NCBI RefSeq assembly: GCF_900143545.1
Contig: NZ_FREV01000009.1
Location: 49,800 to 113,799, forward strand
Length of the DNA: 64,000 bases
From: Loktanella sp. Alg231-35
Lineage (GTDB): Bacteria; Pseudomonadota; Alphaproteobacteria; Rhodobacterales; Rhodobacteraceae
Direction: 5' to 3'
In this document: positions 7,421 through 16,333 of the stretch, one piece after another
Position numbering within the stretch: position 1 is the stretch's first letter
Layout: every line of letters starts with the position of its first letter
The notes under the pieces: generated by a model
Databases searched by the model: none
Told to the model about the DNA's origin: nothing
Seen by the model: the letters and a program-made list of their open reading frames with translations, nothing else
Made by a program: the position numbers and the translations under genes

Positions 7421-8968
7421 ATGAAGATCACACATGTGGTAAATGGTTTTGCTGCCGTTATGTTAGTGACGGCGATGGTCAGTGTTTCAGTGGCATCATG
7501 GGCTGCTAGAAAAAGCGACTACCACAATCACCGAATTTCTCTGGCTCACTCATCCTATGAATATCATCTGGCACTGACCGCTGATACATATCTGACGTTC
7601 AAACGGTTTGGGGATCTGCTGCTTATCGGGGACCCAGGTGAGATTGAAGACCTGGAGTTGTTGGCAACTCAACTGCGGGGTCATATCGCAAATATACGCC
7701 AAACCATCGAGCAAGAAATCCTACTGGTCGGGGATGAAGAGCTTGAGGAACTTGAACTACTCGCGCGTGTCGAGGAACTCATTGAAGAGTTGATCGCCCA
7801 GTTTCAAACCATTCTGGCGCTTGAAGACCTCGGAGACGAACGCACGAACTGGCGAGAGGTCTCTCAACTTCTTAGCAATGGTCTAAAGAATGACTTTCGC
7901 AGTTTGATCGAAATTGCGCTGACTGAGGAACAAGAAGAGGTCGCTGAAACGGAAGCCGAAGCGCGTTATCAGATGATGATCGTGAGGCGGATGTCGTTTG
8001 GCCTTGGCATGCTGTCTCTCTTCTTGACAGTCTTCGCACTCCATATCTTTCGTCGCAAATTCACCCGCCCCCTCAAGAGGCTTTTGGTTGGGGTGCGTGG
8101 CTTTGCTGACGGTGACTTTCGGTCACGCATCAAGCTTCGGGGCCGCAGTGAGCTATCAGAGATTTCGATGGTGCTCGACGAAATGGCCGAAGTTGTTGCA
8201 GATAAGACCGAGGCGCTGACGCTCGAGAATGAAAAGTTGGATGCGGCTGTCAAAGAAAGAACAAAGACGCTTGAGCACCTCTTGGCCGAGGCACGTCAAT
8301 CCGAGGTGAACCGGCGCCAGCTTTTGGCAGATGTCAGCCACGAATTGCGGACACCGCTGACTGTTATTCAGGGTGAAAGTGATATCGCATTGCGTGGGAG
8401 CGATAAAACATCGGCCGAATACAAGGAGGCGCTGCGCAGGGCGCGCACAGCGGCGACGCATACTGCCAATCTCGTCAACGATCTTCTTTTCATGTCGCGT
8501 AACGAAGCTGGCGTCCTGCGGCTTTCGCGGGAACCGATTGATGTGGTCGAACTTCTGAATGAGGTCATTGCCATTTCTGGTACAGATGCAAAGCTCACCC
8601 CATCGCAACAGCCCGTTTTCGTGAATGCAGATCGGCAACGCATAAGACAGGCTGTTTTGGCGTTGCTGCACAATGCCGAACATCACGGCGGCGAGGATAT
8701 CCAGGTCGCACTTAATGAGTATCCCGACAATGTAGAAATCTCTATCTCTGACGATGGGTCGGGAATGGCGGATGATGAAAAAAAGCACGCCTTTGAACGT
8801 TTCTTTCGCGGTTCAAATGCTACGACGCGCTACGCTGATGGGCTGGGGCTGGGATTGCCCATTGTCAGGTCCATTGCAGAGGCACATGGTGGCTACACGC
8901 GGATAAACGACCGCCCCGAAGGTGGTACAATAGTTTCAGTCTCACTCCCCCGAATACGCGAGAGCTAA
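7421..8968 (+). CDS. Membrane sensor histidine kinase
   Basis: A 515-residue inner-membrane kinase. Transmembrane helix 1 is near residues 8-28, a periplasmic domain of about 160 residues is almost all helical and unusually rich in glutamate (GDEELEELELLARVEELIEE lies within it), and helix 2 is near 192-211. A HAMP domain follows, then a short coiled coil, the HisKA box DVSHELRTPLT with the phospho-accepting His307, and an HATPase domain with N box (LLHNAEHHG), DDGSGM and GLGLGLPIVRSI. The domain order is that of a classic OmpR-partner kinase. It is nine bases upstream of its response regulator. The signal is unknown; the acidic helical sensor domain could bind cations, but that is speculation. 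Confidence 0.9.
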   Translation: MKITHVVNGFAAVMLVTAMVSVSVASWAARKSDYHNHRISLAHSSYEYHLALTADTYLTFKRFGDLLLIGDPGEIEDLELLATQLRGHIANIRQTIEQEILLVGDEELEELELLARVEELIEELIAQFQTILALEDLGDERTNWREVSQLLSNGLKNDFRSLIEIALTEEQEEVAETEAEARYQMMIVRRMSFGLGMLSLFLTVFALHIFRRKFTRPLKRLLVGVRGFADGDFRSRIKLRGRSELSEISMVLDEMAEVVADKTEALTLENEKLDAAVKERTKTLEHLLAEARQSEVNRRQLLADVSHELRTPLTVIQGESDIALRGSDKTSAEYKEALRRARTAATHTANLVNDLLFMSRNEAGVLRLSREPIDVVELLNEVIAISGTDAKLTPSQQPVFVNADRQRIRQAVLALLHNAEHHGGEDIQVALNEYPDNVEISISDDGSGMADDEKKHAFERFFRGSNATTRYADGLGLGLPIVRSIAEAHGGYTRINDRPEGGTIVSVSLPRIRES

Positions 8969-8977
8969 GGTGCCGTT

Positions 8978-9649
8978 GTGAATATTTTATTGGTTGAAGA
9001 TGAAGAACGGGTCGCTGATTTCGTCCGTCGTGGCCTGAAGGCAGACGGCTATAGCGTCGAGCACGCCAACAGTGGTGAAATGGCCCTTGAATTTCTGCTG
9101 TTGCGTGAATTTGATGTCGTTGTGTTGGACCTTATGTTGCCCGGCATTTCAGGCAGCGATGTTTGCCGCAAGATCCGGGCACGAGGGGATCATACACCTG
9201 TTTTGATGCTGACCGCACTGGATTCCACAGATGAACGTGTCGCTGGACTGCGGTTGGGCGCCGACGACTATTTGCCAAAACCCTTCGATTTCGATGAGCT
9301 GGTCGCCCGCATTGAAGCCCTGAATAGGCGCAAGACAGGCTATGCGATCAAAGATGGTGAAGAGCTCATCGTACATAACGGCCTGTCATTTGATCCCCGC
9401 GCTCTGGAGTTTTTTGTAGACGGCCACGCGGTCGGATTGTCCAGCAAAGAGCGTGAGCTTGCACTGTTGTTGCTAAAGAATGTCGGTCGTGCGTTAAGCC
9501 GTGAGCGCATCCTGAATGCCGTCTGGGGGACGCAGGCCGATCCAATGACAAATATTGTGGATGTCTATATTGGGCGACTGCGTAAGAAATTTGGTGACGC
9601 CGACATCAAGATTGTCACGGTCAGGGGCGCCGGTTACCGGCTAGATTGA
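8978..9649 (+). CDS. OmpR/PhoB family response regulator
   Basis: A 223-residue two-domain regulator. The receiver domain has the acidic pocket EDE at 7-9, the phosphorylated aspartate D51 in VVLDLMLPG, the T/S in MLTALDS and the lysine in LPKPF. The C-terminal winged helix (about 125-223) shows LSSKERELALLLLKN and ends with VRGAGYRLD, typical of OmpR/PhoB. It begins with GTG at 8978. It is paired with the kinase upstream. Its likely targets include direct repeats with 11-base spacing near the polyphosphate genes, an inference from the family's usual binding mode. Confidence 0.92.
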   Translation: MNILLVEDEERVADFVRRGLKADGYSVEHANSGEMALEFLLLREFDVVVLDLMLPGISGSDVCRKIRARGDHTPVLMLTALDSTDERVAGLRLGADDYLPKPFDFDELVARIEALNRRKTGYAIKDGEELIVHNGLSFDPRALEFFVDGHAVGLSSKERELALLLLKNVGRALSRERILNAVWGTQADPMTNIVDVYIGRLRKKFGDADIKIVTVRGAGYRLD

Positions 9650-9864
9650 TGGGCAGGCAGTTTCGACAACCAGCCAGGGACAAGCCTATGCCAATCATCG
9701 GTACTGGCGGATCAAAAGGGGCAGGTGGCGTGGTATCCGGTCTAAATCGAGACCTGATGAATTTCTAACAAATTGAAAATAAATAACATTTCGGAAGATT
9801 CCATTTAGCCTCCGACGTTCGTCCGGCCAAGAACGCAACTTGGACAATAACCACCCCTGGAGAT

Positions 9865-10155
9865 TTGAAAGAAGCCGACGACATCGAAGGCATGAACCGC
9901 TGGACCTACTTCATCTACGCGTTGGTGTGCGTGTCTATGCACTGGAACAACTTCCTGAAGCCGTTGATCGTAACAAACTCTTGTGAAACGCGGCCTTTGA
10001 CAGTTGACTTGTCAACCTTTGGCGCGCCGGAAAACGACGTCGAATTCAGCATCATTTCCGCCACGACATGTATGTCGGGTGCGCCATTGTTGATTGCCTT
10101 CTTGATCTTCCAGCGTCAGTTTGTGCGGGCGTTCTTGCGCCCGGGAATCAAATGA
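9865..10155 (+). pseudogene. Remnant of a sugar or glycerol-phosphate-type ABC permease (UgpE-like C-terminus)
   Basis: The reading frame encodes the C-terminal end of a carbohydrate ABC permease: WNNFLKPLIVTNSCETRPL, then SIISATTCMSGAPLL and FQRQFVRAFLRPGIK match the end of UgpE-like inner-membrane proteins. A full protein is about 280 residues; only about 96 remain, and the EAD-DIEG piece typical of the cytoplasmic loop is joined directly to the next membrane helix, pointing to an internal deletion as well as loss of the 5' end. The frame ends in an ATGA overlap with the next remnant, so both once formed one operon. The 215 bases before it (9650-9864) show no gene. Confidence 0.6.
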
Positions 10156-10454
10156 CGGCAATCTTACACATCACGGATACGCATATCGTAGCTGAAGGCA
10201 AAATGGTTTCTGGTAAGCTCGACGCGGCGGATACGCTGCAATGGCTGGTTGCCAGGCTTTACTCAATCCGTGATCAAATTGGGTCGATTGATGCAGTTCT
10301 GATCACCGGTGACCTCGGCGATGATGGCATTGCCCAAGGCTATGCCCGTTTCCTTGATCTGATGGCACCGTTGGACCTGCCGTTTCATGCGACCCTCGGA
10401 AGCAATATCGTTGAAACGACGGCTTTCAAACAATTCGGATCGGACCAGTGGTAG
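10152..10454 (+). pseudogene. Truncated metallophosphoesterase (Icc/CpdA-like)
   Basis: Starting at ATG 10152, the frame reads MTAILHITDTHIVAEGKMV, the DxH motif opening of calcineurin-like phosphodiesterases, followed by the metal motif VLITGDLGDDG. The GNHD motif that should follow is degraded (LGSNIVE), and the frame ends after 100 residues, whereas the family is about 250-280. The rest is absent, replaced by the start region of the Na/Pi transporter gene. With the permease remnant upstream it suggests a lost organophosphate or sugar uptake operon; some Rhodobacterales ABC systems carry such an enzyme next to the permease. Confidence 0.6.
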
Positions 10455-10505
10455 GATCAGGCCCATTTCCATTCCAGTCGCCACACTTAACAGAAAGCAG
10501 ACACG

Positions 10506-12161
10506 GTGAGTGAACCGCACGCCCTTCAAATTCTAATCCATATCGCTGGCGCTGCCGCTTTGTTGATTTGGGCCGTGCGTTTGGTGCGCACCGGCGTCGA
10601 GCGCGGGTTTGCCGCACAGATGCGTTTCTGGTTGCGTCATTCGGCCAATAACCGTCTGCTTGCGGCCGGGACCGGAATGGGGGCAGCTGTCCTGTTGCAA
10701 AGTTCCACAGCGGTTGCCGTCTTGGTGTCAAATTTCGTTTCCAAGGGCAGTCTCGCAACGGCAGCAGGGTTGGCGATCTTGTTAGGGGCCGATGTCGGAT
10801 CCGCGGTCGTAACGCAGCTCTTGATGGTACGCCAACCGCTTCTGATCCCGCTTCTGCTCGTGATTGGGATTGCGATCTTTCTGCGCGGTGAAGGCAGCAA
10901 CACACGTCAGATTGGCCGGATCATGATCGGGCTTGCACTCATTTTCGTCTCACTGGATATGATCCGCGGCGCGACCGATCCGATGATATCACACCCCGGC
11001 ACACAGGCTGTTATGGCCTATCTGGGTCGCGATCTATTCACCGCTTTCATCATCGGGGCCGTATTTGCATGGGGTGTCCATTCAAGCGTCGCGGCGGTGC
11101 TGCTGTTCGTCACCTTGGCGGGGCAATCAATCTTGCCGGTTCCAGCTGCCGCAGCAATGATTCTGGGGGCCAATTTAGGGGGCGGTTTCATCGCATTTGT
11201 TCTGACATATTCCGCGCCGCTAGCGTCGCGAAGGATGGTCATGGCAAACCTCATCCTGCGGGGGGGCGGTGCCGCGCTGACGGTTCTTTTGATTGCGGGG
11301 GTGCCGGACCTCATGGCCCAACTTGGTGCGACGCCCGCTCGGCAGGCCATAAACCTGCACCTTGGTTTTAATTTGGCTTTGGCGATCGTCGCCCTTCCTT
11401 TTGTCGCACCGATAACATCCGGACTTTCCCTTTTCATGGTTGAAAACACCGCCCCGAATGGCACTTTGGATGTCACCAGTGCGCTTGACCCCGCCCTGCT
11501 GGAGCGACCGCAGCGGGCAATAGATTGTGCGGCACGCGAACTGCTCACGATGGGCCAGAAGATCGAACAGTTGCTCATCGCGGTCCAACCGCTTTATGAC
11601 AAATGGAATGCGGCCACCGCCAGTGTCATCGAGGATCAAAACAGAGCGATCAAGCAGACCCATCTGGACATCAAACTATACCTTGCCCGCCTCGGAAAAA
11701 CGGGAATGGACGAGGATCTGAGCCGACGGTCGATGGAGCTTGCTTCGATTTCATCCAGCCTGGAAGCGGCGTCAGATGCGATCACGCGGATCATGCTCGA
11801 TCTTGCCAAACGTCTCGACGCGCAAAAGCTGCAATTCTCACCACAAGGTCGCGAAGAAATCAGTGACTTTTCTGATCGGGTGCAGGGCAACATTCAATTG
11901 GCCCTGAATGTGATGATGAACCAAAATCCCGCTGAAGCCCGTGCGTTGGTTGCAGCGAAGGAAAAAGTACGCAAGGTCGAACAAAAACTACAGCGCAGTC
12001 ACATTGGTCGGCTACGCGAAGGGCTCGCCGAAAGTATCGAGACCAGTAACATTCACCAAGAGACCCTGCGCGCGCTCAAACAAATCAACACAGCCTTTTC
12101 TATGGTGGGATATCCGATCCTTTTGAAGTCCGGAGACTTGCTAAAAAGTAGGCTTTCTTAG
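10506..12161 (+). CDS. Na+/phosphate cotransporter with PhoU-like C-terminal domain
   Basis: A 551-residue protein of the NptA/YjbB (PF02690) type that takes up or exports phosphate with sodium. The two inverted membrane repeats each carry the signature region: LLQSSTAVAVLVSNF (canonical QSS) in the first and VHSSVAAVLLF in the second, where the usual Q is replaced by H. About eight or nine hydrophobic segments reach to residue 310; the remainder (about 330-540) is helical and resembles PhoU, which is normal in this family. GTG start at 10506. It sits alone after two gene remnants, but near the polyphosphate polymerase, making a phosphate-handling neighbourhood likely. Confidence 0.85.
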   Translation: MSEPHALQILIHIAGAAALLIWAVRLVRTGVERGFAAQMRFWLRHSANNRLLAAGTGMGAAVLLQSSTAVAVLVSNFVSKGSLATAAGLAILLGADVGSAVVTQLLMVRQPLLIPLLLVIGIAIFLRGEGSNTRQIGRIMIGLALIFVSLDMIRGATDPMISHPGTQAVMAYLGRDLFTAFIIGAVFAWGVHSSVAAVLLFVTLAGQSILPVPAAAAMILGANLGGGFIAFVLTYSAPLASRRMVMANLILRGGGAALTVLLIAGVPDLMAQLGATPARQAINLHLGFNLALAIVALPFVAPITSGLSLFMVENTAPNGTLDVTSALDPALLERPQRAIDCAARELLTMGQKIEQLLIAVQPLYDKWNAATASVIEDQNRAIKQTHLDIKLYLARLGKTGMDEDLSRRSMELASISSSLEAASDAITRIMLDLAKRLDAQKLQFSPQGREEISDFSDRVQGNIQLALNVMMNQNPAEARALVAAKEKVRKVEQKLQRSHIGRLREGLAESIETSNIHQETLRALKQINTAFSMVGYPILLKSGDLLKSRLS

Positions 12162-12493
12162 CGTTGGATCGGCACCATAAGGAGGCCTTCGTCCACTCCG
12201 CAGCAGATAACGGTCTTGGGCTCGCTCATGTGTCTTCATCGGCCCTTTCGAGACGTTGGCAGTGACAACCAACGCTGCAGTGCGGCTTCCCTGAAGCGGG
12301 CTTTTGAACCGGTACGCAGCATTTTGACTGGCTCGAGCTCTGCTATGCGGGACTTTCCCGACATTGGTATTCACAAATCGAATGACCGCCAAAAACCTTG
12401 AAAAACCACATGAGCGATGAGGTTGCCTCTCGAACTGCATAGGCGTGGCGACTGTTACTTGCGAACCTTGGCAGATCAACGCACTGTATTGTC
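12162..12493. other. Gap without a supported gene
   Basis: This 332-base stretch has only short frames without family resemblance. Part of it (about 12195-12235, with GCAGCA followed by CGGTC and GGGCTC) weakly resembles the dispersed intergenic repeats seen at 31444 and 41655. No terminator with a T-run is visible after the Na/Pi transporter gene. Confidence 0.4.
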
Positions 12494-12979
12494 ATGGAAG
12501 AAATAGATGACAAACAAGCGAAAATTGAGGCCTTGCGTCGGCATTTCGCTCCATTGATTGGAGAGCGATTGTCGAGTTTTGAAACGGCTCAGATAAAACT
12601 TGAAGGCGGCTGGCTACCTTGGCTTGACCTGCCGATCCGGCTTTACTTCGGCCGTGAATCATTAGTTTCTATAGCATGGTCGCATTTTGACAAGCTATTC
12701 ATATCTAACGATAAAACGATAAACTTTTCGACCGAAGGCTCAGAAGCGCGGTGGGTTTCTAAAAAGATTGACGTGATACGGCCAGCGTTATCGGGTACTT
12801 TGAAATCTGTCGAACTTGGTCGCGGGCGTCTAAGCATCGGAGACCAAGAAATCGAGATATGGACACGCTTGATTTTGGAGCAAGATAACGGCTGGCTTGA
12901 GGTGTTTAATGGTCTGGATGAGAACGCATTTCATTTTTGCCAGGATAAGCCGATCGGTGAATTTATACGATGTTGCTAG
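12494..12979 (+). CDS. Hypothetical protein, 161 residues
   Basis: I do not recognise this protein. It is predicted soluble, acidic overall, with no signal peptide or membrane segment and an alternating pattern (LPWLDLPIRLYFG, SLVSIAWSHFDKLFISNDK) that suggests beta strands. Ends in two cysteines (IRCC). It stands alone between two repeat-filled gaps, and base use appears more A-T rich than its neighbours, which hints at acquisition by transfer. The shape is like small immunity-type proteins, but no toxin gene is next to it, so that remains a guess. No clear ribosome site precedes ATG 12494. Confidence 0.5.
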   Translation: MEEIDDKQAKIEALRRHFAPLIGERLSSFETAQIKLEGGWLPWLDLPIRLYFGRESLVSIAWSHFDKLFISNDKTINFSTEGSEARWVSKKIDVIRPALSGTLKSVELGRGRLSIGDQEIEIWTRLILEQDNGWLEVFNGLDENAFHFCQDKPIGEFIRCC

Positions 12980-13054
12980 GTTGAAGTGTTTTACCAGCAG
13001 TCTTCTCGTTCCCTGAAAGCGAACTTTAGCTGCGTCACGGAAAATCGATAAAGA

Positions 13055-13226
13055 GTGCTCTTCGCGGCCATCGGATGCGGCGCAGCATTGGATCACATGC
13101 CGGCAGAATCGGCGTGGGGCACGGCCGAAAGTTGACCTCCAACGTGGATCTCGATGCTGCGGTCGCAACCCGGCACAGCCGACATTCGACGCGAGTGCAA
13201 AATCTGGAACAGATTGAGCATACAGA
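13055..13226. repeat. Degenerate dispersed intergenic repeat
   Basis: The 309-base gap 12980-13288 has no supported gene. It holds CTCTTCGCGGCCATCGGA near 13058, which recurs as CTCTTTGCGGCCATTGGA near 19101. It also holds a stretch around 13182-13226 containing CATTCG then TGCAAAATCTGGAACAGATT, which recurs in diverged form at 28233-28278. These look like decayed copies of one element family scattered through intergenic DNA. Confidence 0.5.
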
Positions 13227-13288
13227 TCGCGGAGAAGCGCCCCTTCACCGCAGGCGCACTTATGTCTGCTTTTTAACGGCACACACCA

Positions 13289-14488
13289 CTATGCTGGGTG
13301 AAAATGGACGTTCCAGGTTGCGCGGCGCTCTTGGTCACGATCCTCATATTCCTTGATCGCCGCCCCAAGATCTGCCGCGATGAGGGGTGGTTCTGCATTG
13401 GCGATCTTCGTGATTTGCATCGTAAACCACGCGGTAACCCCGCCTTCAGGTGGATTGTCAAAACGGGGAAATTCCGGGTTGTCTGCACTGCCCGGCAGCC
13501 ACTTTAGCGGAAGATCCGGATCAAGCACCAGGACGCGCGCAAGACCAACGATATCGGCCTTTCCATCGGCGATGGCACTCTCGGCCTGTTGTAGTGTTTT
13601 GAACCCCCCAGTCACCATGAGTGGCTTGTCTGACTTCGCCCTCGCGCGTTCGGCAAAATCCACAAAGTAAGGCCCCGATCCCGCCCTGTCCGAAGAAGAT
13701 GCCGCGCCGGGAAAATATGTGCCGCCGCTGATATCGATGAGGTCGATGCTTGTCCCGTCAAGCGCCGCAATTACACTAAGCGCCTCGTCCTGTTGGAACC
13801 CACCCTCCAATTGATCGGTTGCGTTTAGCTTTATGCCGACCGGAAAATGTGGCCCAACAGCATCGCGCACGCTTGTCACAACTTCGAGCAGCAAACGCAT
13901 TCTGTTTGTAAGGGAGCCGCCATAGGCATCGGTCCGCTGATTAAACAGGGGGGACAAGAACTGGCTGAGCAGGAACCCATGTGCTGCATGAATTTGAACC
14001 CCACCAAACCCAATTTCCTGCGCAAGAGCAGCGGTTCGCGCAAATTCGGCGGGCAATTCTTGAACCTCCGCCAATGTCAGCGCCCCGCATGACAAGCCGG
14101 GCAGATCAAGCGCACTTGGCCCCTTGGGCGCACTGATTAGTGGGTCCGCCATCGCTCCTGCATGGCCGAGTTGCAGCCATAGGTGCGCATGGTTCGTCGC
14201 CCCTCTTTTGGCAAGCAGTGTGAAGCGTTCGCGGTCAAAGCCTGGGCGCAAAACAAGGTTACCGGGCTTCTCCGCAAAGTCCGGCGATCCCTGGACTTCT
14301 CCAATTATGGATAGTGCCAACCCACCTTCGGCCCAACGTTCATATAGGCGAACTTGAGTATCTGTCGGATTGCCGCGCCCATCACCGAGTGAATCGGACA
14401 TGGCGGGCTTGGCGATGCGATTTTTGAGAACAACACCGCAGGGTAGTTCCAACGTTTGCGCTAGTGGTGATTTTGTTAGGTCAAGCAT
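13289..14488 (-). CDS. NADH:flavin oxidoreductase, Old Yellow Enzyme family
   Basis: A 399-residue FMN-dependent TIM-barrel enzyme that reduces activated C=C bonds or related substrates with NAD(P)H. The family pattern is visible: LKNRIAKPAMSD near the N-terminus, LQLGHAGA, then QIHAAHGFLLSQFLSPLFNQ containing the substrate-binding H-x-x-H equivalents, RTDAYGGSLTNRMRLLLEV, and MVTGGF with ADIVGLAR for FMN phosphate binding. Single-domain length, so it is not the longer Fe-S dienoyl-CoA type. ATG 14488 has TAAGG just upstream; an upstream extension was dropped. It is the last gene of a minus-strand run with globin, cupin and VOC genes, 127 bases after the globin gene. Exact substrate unknown. 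Confidence 0.85.
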   Translation of the reverse strand: MLDLTKSPLAQTLELPCGVVLKNRIAKPAMSDSLGDGRGNPTDTQVRLYERWAEGGLALSIIGEVQGSPDFAEKPGNLVLRPGFDRERFTLLAKRGATNHAHLWLQLGHAGAMADPLISAPKGPSALDLPGLSCGALTLAEVQELPAEFARTAALAQEIGFGGVQIHAAHGFLLSQFLSPLFNQRTDAYGGSLTNRMRLLLEVVTSVRDAVGPHFPVGIKLNATDQLEGGFQQDEALSVIAALDGTSIDLIDISGGTYFPGAASSSDRAGSGPYFVDFAERARAKSDKPLMVTGGFKTLQQAESAIADGKADIVGLARVLVLDPDLPLKWLPGSADNPEFPRFDNPPEGGVTAWFTMQITKIANAEPPLIAADLGAAIKEYEDRDQERRATWNVHFHPA

Positions 14489-14615
14489 GGGCCTTACATA
14501 CCAGAATTGTCTACATCTGCCAGCAAAGCTGCCGTTCGTCATATCTCATCCGAATTTAACAGATGCGGGCTTTGCTGCCACGGTCGACCGTCGTTCAGAT
14601 TTGCCGTACTTCGCC

Positions 14616-15371
14616 CTATAAGCCTATCGCTTTGCGTATCAAATCTTGCTTTTCACCAAATCGGCTGACATCGACCCCTCGACCCTCAAGGCCTTCACGC
14701 AGCTCGTCTTCAGTGAGCGCCTCGATTGCGCTTTCGGTCATGTTCCTGAAGTTGACTTGACGCCGCCAAGGTGGATTGGTTTCCCCAAAGCTCTCCCGAT
14801 TTTCAAATGCGAACTCATGGGCGTATTTACCAAGGAAATGGGCAAGGAACGTGTTGAGACTGGGCCGCACCCGTGGGTCGTGGGTCATGCGTTCGCCAGA
14901 GGCATCCAGCGTCCGCACCATCAGCTCAACCCAGCGTTTCGCACCCTTTGCATCCATGAGCTGATGCGCATTGTGCGTGTGATGAAAACTAAGCCGGAAC
15001 TCTGCGCCGTGGTAGTAGGGCCCGCCGCCCATGACGTCAGCCCACATGCTGGCTTGGGTGTTGGTGTGATGTTCCACTCCGCCGACGCGCGCAAAGACGG
15101 AAGTAAACCAATCCTCATCGGCAAAGACGCGAGTATAGAAGTCACCGACAATCGCGACAATGCGCTCAGGCCCAAGGATGGAAAAGAGCTGCCAGAACTG
15201 AATCGGGTTCCTGCAATTTTCAGGTGCGGAAAGCGAGACAATCTCGGGAATGCGATGGGCGTCTTCAGGAAGCACACCTGTCTTGATAGCGGACTCAATG
15301 TAATTGGTTCGCGTTTTTTCGGTCATATAGCCGTTAGCGGTTGGAAACCTGATGTCTGTGGTTTTGTTCAA
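14616..15371 (-). CDS. Truncated-hemoglobin-like globin with SAP-like C-terminus
   Basis: A 251-residue protein. Residues about 60-160 match the 2-over-2 (truncated) globin family: FYTRVFADEDWFTSVF, then GGGPYYHG, the histidine-rich FHHTHNAHQLM with the likely heme ligand, and RWVELMVRTLD. The C-terminal 35 residues (EDELREGLEGRGVDVSRF and KQDLIRKAI) fit the SAP pattern, a short helix-turn-helix-like DNA-binding motif not usual in globins. A TTG start at 15371 with AGAAAGA upstream is assumed; an internal ATG at 15326 has no ribosome site. It is 11 bases downstream of the cupin gene. Role in oxygen or nitric oxide chemistry is inferred from the family. Confidence 0.7.
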   Translation of the reverse strand: MNKTTDIRFPTANGYMTEKTRTNYIESAIKTGVLPEDAHRIPEIVSLSAPENCRNPIQFWQLFSILGPERIVAIVGDFYTRVFADEDWFTSVFARVGGVEHHTNTQASMWADVMGGGPYYHGAEFRLSFHHTHNAHQLMDAKGAKRWVELMVRTLDASGERMTHDPRVRPSLNTFLAHFLGKYAHEFAFENRESFGETNPPWRRQVNFRNMTESAIEALTEDELREGLEGRGVDVSRFGEKQDLIRKAIGL

Positions 15372-15382
15372 ATCTGGTCTTT

Positions 15383-15838
15383 CTAAAGCGGCGGTCCCAC
15401 AAAGGTTTGCCCGTGATCTTTCGCGACCTGCGCCATGGTCGCTTCGGTCAATTTGCCATCGCCCTGCGCTTGATACAGCGCCCGAAACATATCTTCCATC
15501 TGCAGCGCTGGCGAAAACACATATCGCAGACGTCCAGGGGTCGATCCAACGTTTTTGAATGCATGCACGGTCTCGCGCGGCACAAAACCAATGTCCCCCG
15601 GTTCCATGTGATAGAGAGCACCGTCAATTTCGACATCGAAAGACCCCTCAAGGAAAAAGAAAGTCTCGTCTTGCCCATGATGGATATGACGGCCGGGTCC
15701 AATGCCGGGCTCAACGATATCTTCAAAGATCGCCTGATTACCATCGGTTTGAGACCCTGACAGCAGCACCCTCAAGGTGATCGCGCCGGGAAAGTTGAGG
15801 GCTTCTACGTCACCATATTTTGTTTGAACCGGTTGCAT
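15383..15838 (-). CDS. Cupin-domain protein
   Basis: A 151-residue single-domain cupin. Motif 1 is PGRHIHHGQDETFFFLEGS, giving the His-His-Glu metal ligands, and motif 2 is PGDIGFVPRETVHAF with the last histidine, so a metal-binding site is complete. Such small cupins are dioxygenases, isomerases or binding proteins; the sequence does not decide. It lies 15 bases after the VOC gene and 11 before the globin gene, in an apparent operon of small oxygen- or ring-related enzymes. Confidence 0.8.
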   Translation of the reverse strand: MQPVQTKYGDVEALNFPGAITLRVLLSGSQTDGNQAIFEDIVEPGIGPGRHIHHGQDETFFFLEGSFDVEIDGALYHMEPGDIGFVPRETVHAFKNVGSTPGRLRYVFSPALQMEDMFRALYQAQGDGKLTEATMAQVAKDHGQTFVGPPL

Positions 15839-15853
15839 TGCGTCAATCCTTTC

Positions 15854-16288
15854 TCAGCTTGCATGAACATGGTCGGCAATCAGCTCGGCTACAGATGGAC
15901 CGGGACCGACAAGCTCCAGTACATTGCGGTCTGGATCGCGGATAAAGATGGTCTTGGTGCCTTTGAATTCACGGCGACCGGTGATCGCAATATCGCTCTC
16001 AGTGACAAAGGCCTCTGTCGCCTCTGCATCCTTCACCTTCACGGCAAGATGCGTGATCCCTGGATACTTGGGTTTCTCATCCATGAGGATGTTTTCGCCC
16101 GCCTTGGCGGTCGCTGGTCCAAGAAGGTTGATGTTGATCCCGGACGGATGAAGCATCACCAGTGGGTGTCCGGCGTCATAGCCGCCATCAGCAATAAGCT
16201 TAAATCCCAGGTTTTCGTAGAACGCGACGGACTGTTCGCGATCACTGATACGGATACCGATATGGTCAAAGTTTGAAATGTCGAGCAT
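15854..16288 (-). CDS. VOC superfamily (glyoxalase/dioxygenase-like) protein
   Basis: A 144-residue two-module vicinal-oxygen-chelate protein: FDHIGIRISDREQSVAFYE opens the first module with the metal histidine, GITHLAVKVKD begins the second with another, and FIRDPDRNVLELVGPG supplies the terminal glutamate. This is the metal set of glyoxalase I and extradiol-type enzymes. The ATG at 16288 is preferred over an in-frame start 30 bases upstream because AAGG lies eight bases before it. First gene of the VOC-cupin-globin-flavin oxidoreductase run, divergent from a LysR gene 45 bases away. Confidence 0.8.
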   Translation of the reverse strand: MLDISNFDHIGIRISDREQSVAFYENLGFKLIADGGYDAGHPLVMLHPSGININLLGPATAKAGENILMDEKPKYPGITHLAVKVKDAEATEAFVTESDIAITGRREFKGTKTIFIRDPDRNVLELVGPGPSVAELIADHVHAS

Positions 16289-16333
16289 GTCGCAGGCCTT
16301 TCCTTGTGGTTGGATCATAGATAGGCTTGCAAC

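Noticed and set aside
14646..15386. 246-codon plus-strand frame opposite the globin gene
   Set aside because: Shadow frame; the minus strand encodes a recognisable globin domain and fits the operon.
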